From CAZKUN01 sp964555935 (lineage in GTDB: Bacteria > Armatimonadota > Zipacnadia > Zipacnadales > VGFC01), in contig CAZKUN010000217.1 of assembly GCA_964555935.1 (NCBI GenBank), positions 1 to 15,497 of the forward strand: a DNA stretch of 15,497 bases. The letters are read 5' to 3'. Both the position numbers and the translations under genes were made by a program. Below, piece by piece: positions 8,752-15,497 of this stretch (its first letter is position 1; every line of letters starts with the position of its first letter). Below the pieces are notes generated by a model. That model saw only the letters and a list, made by a program, of their open reading frames with translations, was not told where the DNA came from and did no database searches.

Positions 8752-8911
8752 GTTCGGTCTCCTCGTGCAGGTCGGGGTCGGTTCCGTTCGTTAGTCTGCT
8801 TCGGCACGATACGACCAAGGCCCTGCCCGCAGTGATCGGCACCATCCAGCGCGAGAGCTTCCGGGGCGGTTCTCGGACCAGGAACGTAGGGCCGTGGATC
8901 GTGATGGACCA

Positions 8912-11386
8912 CTACGCCCCCAGCTCCACCACCACGACGGCGTAGATCTCCAGCCGGTCCAGCGTCAGCCGCAGTCGTCCCTCCCCCACCTCCCAGTGGG
9001 TCAGAGCCCTCGGCCCCGCCGCGTCAGGGGAGACCACGAGCACCCTCTTGACGATCTTCCCCGCTGGAATCGCGATGTCCAGTGCGATGTCGCGGTCTGG
9101 CGTCACTTTCTCGCCGTCGGGGTAGACGTTGTAGTTGACGAGGTGGACCAGAAGCCTTCCGGGCTGCTTCTTCGGAATGACCACGGTGGAGGGGTCGGCA
9201 TCCACCTCGACAGGCAGGGGCTCCGGGAGAACCCAGCGCAGGCCGTCCGTCACCTCGGCCGGCGGCGGCGACGGGCGGCTGAGCGTATCGCCCTTCGCGA
9301 AGTCCCGGGGATTGACCAGCCAGTAGTGCTCCTCGGGGCAATCGGGGAAGTACACGAGCTTGCCCCGGCCGACCTCGAGCCGGACTGGGCCAGCTTTGCC
9401 CCCCACAGCGACCAGGCGGCAGTTGTCGACAAAGCCGTCCCCCACATCGATGCCTACGCTGATCCTCCCGCCCAGATGCTCCGAGCCCGCGCTGTCGTAC
9501 ACCACGGAGACGGGACAGAACGAGCCGACCGGCGCAGCATCCAGATCGACGCGGGCGAGTTCGGCCCTGACGACTCGATCTCCCTCTTCCTCCCACGCTT
9601 GAAGGGACAGATGGCCGCCCTTCCCCTCGGAGACCAGCAGGACATCCGCCGCGAATCCGTACGACGTGTCAGCGGCGATCACGAGCCCGGTATCCTGCAC
9701 GATGTGCGTTCTCTTCAGCCCATCGGGGCCACCCACAGACCGCCAGACGTGGTCTCCCTCCGGGGCGGACCAGCCGTAGGTCGGGCGGGGGTTTTCCACG
9801 CGTCCCACGAAGGCCTCGACCCGGGCCCAGCCCGGCGGAGGTCCGCCGTCAGCCACCGGCTCCTCGAAGCTCGCGTTGGCCAACTGATGCTCCTCGATCG
9901 ACAGCATCCCGTCGGTGATGACCTCCAGGCCCGAGGGTTCCCTGCGGAGGAACTCATCGTAGTAGACTCCGGAGTTGTGCGTGGCGATCACGCCTCCGCC
10001 GCCCTGCAGGTAGGCCCTGATCCGGCCGATCTGCTCGTCGGTCAGGCAGGCCACGTCGGGCAGGATCACGGCATCGTATTCATCCAGCACTTCCGGCCTC
10101 AGGTCCCTCTCAGCGATGATGAAATCGAAGGGCACGTGCAGGTCCAGCAGCATCTGCCCCATCCAGTACGCCGGATTGCGATTGCCTTCGTAGATCGCCT
10201 TCGACCACCACGAGTAGACGACAGCCACGTTCGCCCCGCTCCGGACGTCCGCGTAGTAGTCCTCGTGCTTCTCGACGAAGTCGGAGTACTCACGCGTGAT
10301 GCTCTGATCGAACGCCCAGTTCTGGCACGCTCCGCCGCTGGCGCACGCCTCCGCCAGGGCGATCCTGTGCTGCGTGGCGTTGCGTCGGGGCGCGTCATTC
10401 TGCACGAGGACCACGGGCCTCCCGTTCCCCGCGGCCAGGCCCAGCAGGTACGAGGGCACAGTGCTGTAGGGCGCGCAGCCGTGGCCGAACTCCTCCCAAT
10501 GCACGTAGTCGTACAGGTCGGTGTGAGCGTGGAGGTAGACCGAGATGGAACTCGAGGTGTTCGCCCCGACACCGAGGTTGTGGCTGAACACAAAATCCGG
10601 ATACTTCGCCCGCACGGCCTCCTGCACCGCGGCCCAGTTATCGACCCAGCACTTCCATCTCCAGCGCAGATGCTCTCGGTTGATCGACTCCGCCATGTCC
10701 CCGCCCATGTCCTCGGTCGGCAGGGGCGTTGCGGCATCGCGCCCGGTATCGGCCAGGTGGGCCTGCCACCGGGTCTTGCAGTGCTCGCCCTGGCAGTAGA
10801 GCACAGCCGGATCGGCGTAGCCTCCCACGTCGTACCAGAGCCCATCGAAGCCCTCATCGGCGAGCATCATCGCCAGACTCTCGTGCAGGCCGAGCCACAG
10901 GGGGTTGTTGTAGCAACTCGTGAACACGTGCTCCCCGAAACTCCCGCCGAGCATCATCCGGCGATTTCCCTGCTCGTCTCTGGCGTAGTAGTCCTCGGGG
11001 TCGAGGCCCTTGTCGGCCCACACGGCCGGATCGAATCCCGTACTCGGGACGCAAGCCATCACCCGTATGCCGGCCTCGTGCAGCTCGTCCAACTCGTGCC
11101 CAAGACGCTCCTGGATGTGTTCACGGATCGCCTCCGGCGGCGCATACGGCATGTCCGGGGGGCACGGCCACGCGTGGAGTGCGTTGGCGTTGATCGCGTT
11201 CATCGTGGCGACATCGGCAAGCTGCCCGAATTGCCAATGCAGCGGGTTCCTCAGAACCCGGGGCAGCGTCGGCCGAGGCCCTGGTACGTTCTTCCGAGCA
11301 GCGCCCTGGGTGCCCGCCGGACACGCCCCAACTCCGGCGATCAGGATCGCCAGGCCAACCGCCGTGGACGCCGCCCTCTCTCCCAT
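8912..11386 (-). CDS. Putative glycoside hydrolase (GHL6-like) with beta-galactosidase-trimerisation-type domain, probable lipoprotein
   Basis: The product has 824 residues from ATG 11386. GGGAG (11399-11395) lies eight bases upstream, so I prefer this over the longer TTG start at 11425. The N terminus MGERAASTAVGLAILIAGVG is followed by AC at 21-22; V-G-A-C fits a lipobox with Cys22 as lipidated residue. A TIM-barrel-like catalytic domain spans about 35-360 and includes FDGLWYDVGGY with Asp186, a likely active-site region. At about 383-490 is a GATase-like domain (VAVVYSWWSKAIYEG; YDAVILPDVACLTDEQ; GGGGVIATHNSG) as in GH42 trimerisation domains. A jelly-roll-like insertion (ANASFEEP, about 500-650) precedes the return to KLVYFPDCPEEHYW near 675. 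The end is a beta domain (LLVHLVNYNVYP). It lies 60 bp after sulfatase 2 and 160 bp before the DUF4838 gene. The fold assignment comes from remembered family patterns; the substrate is unknown. Confidence 0.8.
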   Translation of the reverse strand: MGERAASTAVGLAILIAGVGACPAGTQGAARKNVPGPRPTLPRVLRNPLHWQFGQLADVATMNAINANALHAWPCPPDMPYAPPEAIREHIQERLGHELDELHEAGIRVMACVPSTGFDPAVWADKGLDPEDYYARDEQGNRRMMLGGSFGEHVFTSCYNNPLWLGLHESLAMMLADEGFDGLWYDVGGYADPAVLYCQGEHCKTRWQAHLADTGRDAATPLPTEDMGGDMAESINREHLRWRWKCWVDNWAAVQEAVRAKYPDFVFSHNLGVGANTSSSISVYLHAHTDLYDYVHWEEFGHGCAPYSTVPSYLLGLAAGNGRPVVLVQNDAPRRNATQHRIALAEACASGGACQNWAFDQSITREYSDFVEKHEDYYADVRSGANVAVVYSWWSKAIYEGNRNPAYWMGQMLLDLHVPFDFIIAERDLRPEVLDEYDAVILPDVACLTDEQIGRIRAYLQGGGGVIATHNSGVYYDEFLRREPSGLEVITDGMLSIEEHQLANASFEEPVADGGPPPGWARVEAFVGRVENPRPTYGWSAPEGDHVWRSVGGPDGLKRTHIVQDTGLVIAADTSYGFAADVLLVSEGKGGHLSLQAWEEEGDRVVRAELARVDLDAAPVGSFCPVSVVYDSAGSEHLGGRISVGIDVGDGFVDNCRLVAVGGKAGPVRLEVGRGKLVYFPDCPEEHYWLVNPRDFAKGDTLSRPSPPPAEVTDGLRWVLPEPLPVEVDADPSTVVIPKKQPGRLLVHLVNYNVYPDGEKVTPDRDIALDIAIPAGKIVKRVLVVSPDAAGPRALTHWEVGEGRLRLTLDRLEIYAVVVVELGA

Positions 11387-11446
11387 CCGTCTGACTCCCG
11401 TCCGTCTAGGATTCTCCTTACCCAAGTGGTCGGCGAAGGACCAGCG

Positions 11447-12760
11447 TCAGGAGTCGGCGTAGTGCCTGCGAATCCGCGCCTCGAGCGTGAGGATGATGTC
11501 GGCCTCGCCGGGCGGGCGTGGGACTGAGCCCTCGAGGATGGGGTCGTTGGTGGCCTCGAGGAACGCGTCGAGTCTGCAGGCGAGGTCGCGCTCGACCTCG
11601 CTGCGAGCCGCGGATCCTGCCAGATTCTCCTGCTCCCATGGGTCAGCCTCGAGGTCGTAGAGTTCGAATTCCGCACGAGGCCCGAGGTGAGCGTCACCCA
11701 TGTCTCGACGGGTCAGGCTCATCTCAATGTCGGTCGGAAGGCGCAAGGCGGGCCCGTCGTCGTAGTTGCGGATGTACTTGTGGCGCTCGGTTCGGATGCA
11801 GCGCTTGTGGTCATCGACGTGCGTGTTCTTCTCGGCGAACACCTCAGTGTTGGGCTCGTAGCGTCCCCCCTGCAGCAGGCTCAGGAATGATCGGCCCGTG
11901 AGGTCTGTGGGTTGCTGAACGCCCGCGACCTCGAGGAGCGTAGGCATGAGGTCGACATTGCTGAGCAGCTCGTCGGCCTCGCGACCGCCCGCGAGGCCTC
12001 CCGACCAGCGCATGAGGAGTGCGGTGTTGAGGCCGGGGTCGTAGAGGGTGGACTTGGCGCGGGGGAACGCAATGCCATGGTCGGTCGTGAAGACCACCAC
12101 GGTGTCGTCCCGGAGGCCGGTCTCATCGAGAGCGCTCAGCAGCGTGCCGACGGCTTGGTCCATGGTTCGGACCGCGCCGTGGAACATCGCCACGTCCTGT
12201 CTGGCGCCCTGGGTATCAGTGAGGAAGGGCGGCATCGCCACGGAGGAAGGGTCAGCCGGCTCGTAGCGCTCGTAAGGCCGGTGGACCTCGCCGAAGCCGA
12301 CGCGGGCGTAGAACGGATGGCGCCCTTGTCCGCGGTTGCGGAGGAAGCGGGCGGCCTGGTCTGCGACCCCGTGGCATTCGGTACCGACGGAGCGATCCGC
12401 GAGGTGTTGAAAACCCAGGCGAGTCACGTCCTTCACCTCGTGTTGGTGGCCGAAGAGGTGAGTCTCGTAGCCGGCCTCGCCCAGCAGCATGGCGAGGGTG
12501 GAGTTGGCCTCGGGAAGGTCCCAGTCCAGGTTGACCAGGCCCATGAGACCATTGACGTGCGGGTGCTTGCCGGTGAAGACCGCCCCGCGGCTCGGACTAC
12601 AGAAACACGCGGTTGCGAAGTGGCGGTTGAACCGAGTGCCCTCAGCGGCGAAGGCGTCAAGGCAGGGGGACTCGACCGAGGGGTTCCCGTAGCAACCCAG
12701 GTGAGTGCCGAGGTCGTGGACGATGATGACCAGGATGTTCGGGCGCGAGGCACCAGTCAT
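11447..12760 (-). CDS. Sulfatase, S1 family, possibly N-sulfoglucosamine sulfohydrolase-like, sulfatase 2
   Basis: The product has 437 residues. RPNILVIIVHDLGTHLGCYG gives the N-terminal metal site (His15-Asp16, where many family members have Asp-Asp). The FGly signature is CSPSRGAVFTG with Cys54 and Arg58. The second block is FTTDHGIAFPRAK with Asp227, His228 and the following Lys. The tail contains ELYDLEADPWEQENLA, typical of the family. The HDLG-HLGCYGN start and compact length recall heparan N-sulfatase-like S1_8 members, but substrate assignment is tentative. The ATG at 12760 has only a weak upstream ribosome site. It overlaps by ATGA the stop of a 29-codon ORF with a strong site, so translation is probably coupled. 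No signal peptide is in this frame, yet the adjoining mini-ORF is hydrophobic and looks like one. The GHL6-like gene follows after 60 bp. Confidence 0.92.
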   Translation of the reverse strand: MTGASRPNILVIIVHDLGTHLGCYGNPSVESPCLDAFAAEGTRFNRHFATACFCSPSRGAVFTGKHPHVNGLMGLVNLDWDLPEANSTLAMLLGEAGYETHLFGHQHEVKDVTRLGFQHLADRSVGTECHGVADQAARFLRNRGQGRHPFYARVGFGEVHRPYERYEPADPSSVAMPPFLTDTQGARQDVAMFHGAVRTMDQAVGTLLSALDETGLRDDTVVVFTTDHGIAFPRAKSTLYDPGLNTALLMRWSGGLAGGREADELLSNVDLMPTLLEVAGVQQPTDLTGRSFLSLLQGGRYEPNTEVFAEKNTHVDDHKRCIRTERHKYIRNYDDGPALRLPTDIEMSLTRRDMGDAHLGPRAEFELYDLEADPWEQENLAGSAARSEVERDLACRLDAFLEATNDPILEGSVPRPPGEADIILTLEARIRRHYADS

Positions 12761-12846
12761 GATCGGCCACCGCCGGGGACATGCCGGACCTCAATGCACA
12801 TCGCGGCGCATGCAATCGCGACAGACATACCAAGCCGGATTGCCAT
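12757..12846 (-). CDS. 29-residue hydrophobic mini-ORF translationally coupled to sulfatase 2
   Basis: ATG 12846 is preceded by AAGGAG (12858-12853) with six bases of spacing, one of the best ribosome sites in the window. The peptide begins MAIRLGMSVAIACAAMCIEV and ends in a Gly-Gly-Gly-Arg-Ser tail. A basic residue followed by about 15 hydrophobic ones has the look of a signal peptide or small membrane peptide. Its TGA (12759-12757) overlaps the sulfatase ATG (12760-12758). Two readings fit: a real leader peptide that drives coupled translation, or the original signal peptide of the sulfatase cut off by a frameshift. No homopolymer at the junction marks an error. A longer frame-mate running upstream to 13056 lacks a comparable ribosome site. 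The 218 bp between this ORF and the DUF2723 gene show no other gene and no clear promoter. Confidence 0.5.
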   Translation of the reverse strand: MAIRLGMSVAIACAAMCIEVRHVPGGGRS

Positions 12847-13064
12847 GGGTCTCTCCTTCTTCACGGTCAGCCGTTCGCGGAAGTGCTTCACCGCCCTAGC
12901 TCCCGAAGCCTGCCCGCAGGCGTACCACAGGGAAGGGGTCACTGAGCACCAGAAGGACCCAGGGGATGCGTAGGACCGGGTCTGGATTTCAGCTCCAGAA
13001 TACGCGGGGCGAGGTATGGATAAGGGCGGGTCGACGGCGGGGCCCGTGCCTGACACCGACGAGT

Positions 13065-15126
13065 CTACGGTCCCCCCTCAAGGCCCTGCATGACCCGTAG
13101 CGCGACCGGGTGATCGGGATCGTGCCGCAGAGCGCGACGCATATGCACGACCCCCCCCGGCTCCGTCCCTCTGGCGAGCTCGGCAAAGCCCCCACCGCAC
13201 CTCGCGGTCGGCGCGCAGTCTGGCCGAGTGAAGGAAGCCAGCAGCAGCTAGCTGCTGCTCCGCCTCAGGCCAGCGCTTCTGCGCCGCCAGTACCATCGCG
13301 AGCGTGAGACGGCATTTCGAGACGATCTGGCGCACGTCTCCGTCATTCTTCGCCCGGCACGCCTGTCCCGTGTTGATCGCCTCCCGCAGCCACACGGTCG
13401 CGCGGGCGTAGTTCTCCCCATCAACACATCGTCGGCCAAACACGTCCAGCAGGCTGAGGTACGCTGCGACCGTTCGCCCGTCGTAGTCGTCTGAGCCGAT
13501 GCTGCGCACAATCTGCTCAGGCGCGGCGGCGGGCGCGGCCGCCCCTTCAGCGTCGTTCTGCACCTCGTAAAGCCACCCAGACTGACGCAACGCGTCCCGG
13601 GGGATGTAATACCCAAGGGCTCCCGGATACGCGTGCGTCGGCAGGGCAGCGTTCGCCTCAAAAAACTCCTCGGCGGCCCGGAGCGAAGCCGGCGGCACCG
13701 CCAGGTGGGGGTACTGAGCTTTGAGTTGCCGCCCATACCATTCGTAGGCAAGCAGTGGAAGGTAGACATTGATAAGACCGGTGTCGGCCCCTTCGACCTC
13801 GTCAAGATAGGTCAGGAGGAAGCCGATCTCGGAGGCATTGTGAGCCAGCACCGTCCCACGCGGCACTTGACGCACGAGATCGAGTCCATGGTCGCGAGCG
13901 GCTGTCAGACCGGACTTGTCGGCCAGCGGGTAGTGCCGATACGCCCCGATCGCGCTGCACAATACCAGGGCAATGCCGCCGATCCAGGCAGAAACGCGCC
14001 CAGCAGACGACGCTCCCGAGCCAAGTACGCAGAGGGCGGCACACGCAAGGCAGCCGATAGCTGCGTAGGATGGTAGAAGATACGCTTCCCACGTATAGCG
14101 ATCACTCATCATGTTGTACGTTACGACCAGAGCCAAGTCGGCCAGGAGCATCAGAAGCGGGACCGAAACAGCCGCCCCGATCCCTCGACGGCGGCACCAT
14201 GCGCCAATGGGCAGCAAGAGCGCTCCCAACGTAGCAAGCACGAGAGCCGGGGGACCGAGATCCGAGAGAAACACCGACCCGCAGTACACCAGGTTCGGAA
14301 CCACCTCGCTGGGCGATACACCAAACACGAGATTGGCGAACTCCCGCCCGCTCACCAGCCACCAAAAGCCCTTCAGCGTCTCGGGATCACCCCAATCACG
14401 TGCAGGATCGGCCAGCGATCGCAATGGCAGGTAGATGAATGGGAGAAGACCTACCACCACGCCGACGCCGGCAGCAACCAACGCCCGGCCTCGCCGTCCT
14501 TTGGGTGCGGCAAACAGGACTGGCGCCAGCGTGGGAGCCCCACAGAGCGTCAGGGGGTGAACGCCAAACCCCAGTCCAAGCAAGAGACCCATCAGAAACG
14601 GTCGCGGCCGGCGCCCGACTCCGGTCAGCAGGATCGCGGCGCACGCGGCCGCGGCGAGGGGGTACTTATTCGCTACAGTCGCCTTCATCCACAGTCCGGG
14701 AGCCACCGCAACGGCGGTGGCACTTGCCACGGATGCCGCCATCGCCAGCCCGAGCCGGGGCTTGCCGCCCATGATGCGCTCAGAGAGACGGTAGCCCGCG
14801 AGGAACGTCAACGTGACGACTAGCGCCGCGGAGAATGCCGATAGCACGTTGACGCGATAGGCCGGGGTACCAACCGGCAGGAGGGAGAAGAGCCAGCCCA
14901 GGATAGTGTAAACCGGGGAACCGTTCGGGTGAGCGATCCCTGGCTCAACACAGGACGCGATCAACTCGCCCGAGTCGGACCAGTAGACGGTGGGGCACAG
15001 GCAACGCAGGTACAGCAAGAACGAGAAGCACCCGACTGCCACCCCAATAGCCTGGGGCTGCAGCCGGGCGCGTCTTGCTCCTCGGCTGTCCGCGTCCAAG
15101 CGCGTTTCCTGCCGCGCCTCACTCAT
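13065..15126 (-). CDS. DUF2723 (TMEM260-like) multi-pass membrane protein, C-terminal frameshift as sequenced
   Basis: This is an integral membrane protein of the DUF2723 family, related to GT-C-type glycosyltransferases; human TMEM260 is an O-mannosyltransferase. The hallmark N terminus is present: LYLRCLCPTVYWSDSGELI with Asp51-Ser-Gly-Glu54, then GIAHPNGSPVY (His66-Pro67) and YRVNVLSAFSAAL. About ten membrane segments extend to near residue 390. A soluble helical part follows, with TPR-like sequence toward the end. As sequenced the frame stops at 13078 with an Arg/Ser/Gly-rich tail. The alternative frame instead gives MRRALRHDPDHPVALRVMQG, a normal TPR-like ending, with a TAG at 13067-13065. 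One extra base is needed in either G5 (13193-13189) or G8 (13158-13151); the corrected protein has 686 residues. The start is ATG 15126, 14 bp after the pseudopilin stop, not the in-frame GTG 15207 inside that gene. Confidence 0.87.
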
Positions 15127-15140
15127 AGCACTGGTAGCCT

Positions 15141-15497
15141 CTACCGGACCTTCTGCCAGTGCGTGGCATACGCGTTCTCGAAGTATCCCAAGTCGGACTT
15201 CAGCCACTTCGCATGGCCATCGGCATGTGCCGCGTTGAATCCCTCGTTATGGCCACCCGTGTTGTGGCTTGCGGTCGTGCACGCCACTGCGTGAGGTACC
15301 CAGGTCCTGCCGCGACAGTGCTCGCCACCCGCGTAGTTCGCGAGCGTCTGGGGATAGGAGCACCAGGCGTTGGCTCGGTAGGCATTGCAGTCAAATACCA
15401 TAACTGTCTCGGCCGGGTGCGTGATCGCCCCCATTGCGTTGTTGATGGCCCCGTGGCTGCCCGTACAGACGTAGTTGCTGAGCCCGTAACTGATGGT
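15141..15497 (-). CDS. Type II secretion-like pseudopilin with H-X9-DG motif, C-terminal part, cut by window edge
   Basis: The frame is open from the right edge to TAG at 15143-15141, giving 118 residues of the C-terminal part. The methylated N-terminal helix lies outside the window. ISYGLSNYVCTGSHG and the AETVMVFDC strand are typical of these prepilin-like proteins. The signature H-N9-DG is exact: His at 15251-15249, nine residues, then Asp-Gly at 15221-15216, followed by HAKWLKSDLGYF. Such proteins (DUF1559-related, TIGR04294-type ending) occur in many copies in Planctomycetota, Lentisphaerota and Armatimonadota. Their role, as substrates or parts of a pilus-like export system, is mostly unproven. 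Several cysteines suggest disulfides. The DUF2723 gene starts 14 bp downstream, so co-transcription is likely. Confidence 0.88.
   Translation of the reverse strand, partial: TISYGLSNYVCTGSHGAINNAMGAITHPAETVMVFDCNAYRANAWCSYPQTLANYAGGEHCRGRTWVPHAVACTTASHNTGGHNEGFNAAHADGHAKWLKSDLGYFENAYATHWQKVR

Noticed and set aside
11387..11425. TTG 11425 as the start of the GHL6-like protein
   Set aside because: It would put a basic 13-residue extension before the signal peptide; ATG 11386 has a well-placed GGGAG and a better signal sequence.
8894..11527. Very long plus-strand open frame (877 codons) opposite the GHL6-like gene
   Set aside because: It mirrors the minus-strand gene; the protein is rich in Val, Arg, Pro and His with no recognisable domain, the usual result of antisense reading in GC-rich DNA.
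12847..13056. Upstream extension of the 29-residue mini-ORF to a 99-codon gene
   Set aside because: The added part has no ribosome site and no protein-like features; the strong AAGGAG sits before the internal ATG 12846.
15127..15207. GTG 15207 as the start of the DUF2723 protein
   Set aside because: It lies inside the pseudopilin gene; the added residues are not membrane-like, and ATG 15126 fits the family N terminus.

Overview
The window is about 15.5 kb of GC-rich bacterial DNA (about 63-65% by eye). It carries genes typical of environmental bacteria that are rich in sulfatases and unusual glycoside hydrolases: two S1-family sulfatases, a DUF4838 protein, a hypothetical-glycosyl-hydrolase-6-like enzyme, a pseudopilin with the H-X9-DG ending, and a large CHAT/NTPase/TPR protein. 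This set is common in Planctomycetota, Lentisphaerota, Armatimonadota, Hydrogenedentota and similar lineages. I cannot place the organism more closely: there is no rRNA or universal marker gene here.

Layout. Positions 1-561 hold no convincing intact gene, but 170 to about 450 (+) reads like a coding remnant. Sulfatase 1 (562-2049, +) is the only clear plus-strand gene. It converges on a very large CHAT-protease / STAND-NTPase / TPR gene (2321-5987, -) whose frame is broken in an eight-cytosine run. A 331-bp purine-biased spacer (5988-6318) with a REP-like hairpin follows. Then come genes all on the minus strand, listed here in transcription order from the right edge: a truncated pseudopilin (15497-15141); a DUF2723 membrane protein (15126-13065) with a frameshift near its C terminus; a 29-codon hydrophobic mini-ORF (12846-12757) that overlaps by ATGA the start of sulfatase 2 (12760-11447); a GHL6-like glycoside hydrolase with a probable lipoprotein signal (11386-8912); and a secreted DUF4838 protein (8751-6319).

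How they may work together. Sulfatase 2, the GHL6-like hydrolase and the DUF4838 protein share a strand, are separated by 60 and 160 bp, and form a plausible module for desulfating and cleaving a sulfated glycan. The substrate cannot be read from sequence, and neither sulfatase has an obvious export signal as called. The pseudopilin and DUF2723 genes are 14 bp apart and belong to surface or secretion biology. The CHAT-STAND-TPR protein is the most system-like element. It has a caspase-like His/Cys pair, a complete P-loop with Walker B, and a C-terminal TPR region, the architecture of bacterial NLR-like switch proteins. A defence role is an inference from family only; no other recognisable defence gene lies beside it.

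Two genes carry apparent single-base frameshifts in or near eight-base G/C runs. Assembly or sequencing error is the simplest explanation, with slippage-based switching as an untested alternative.
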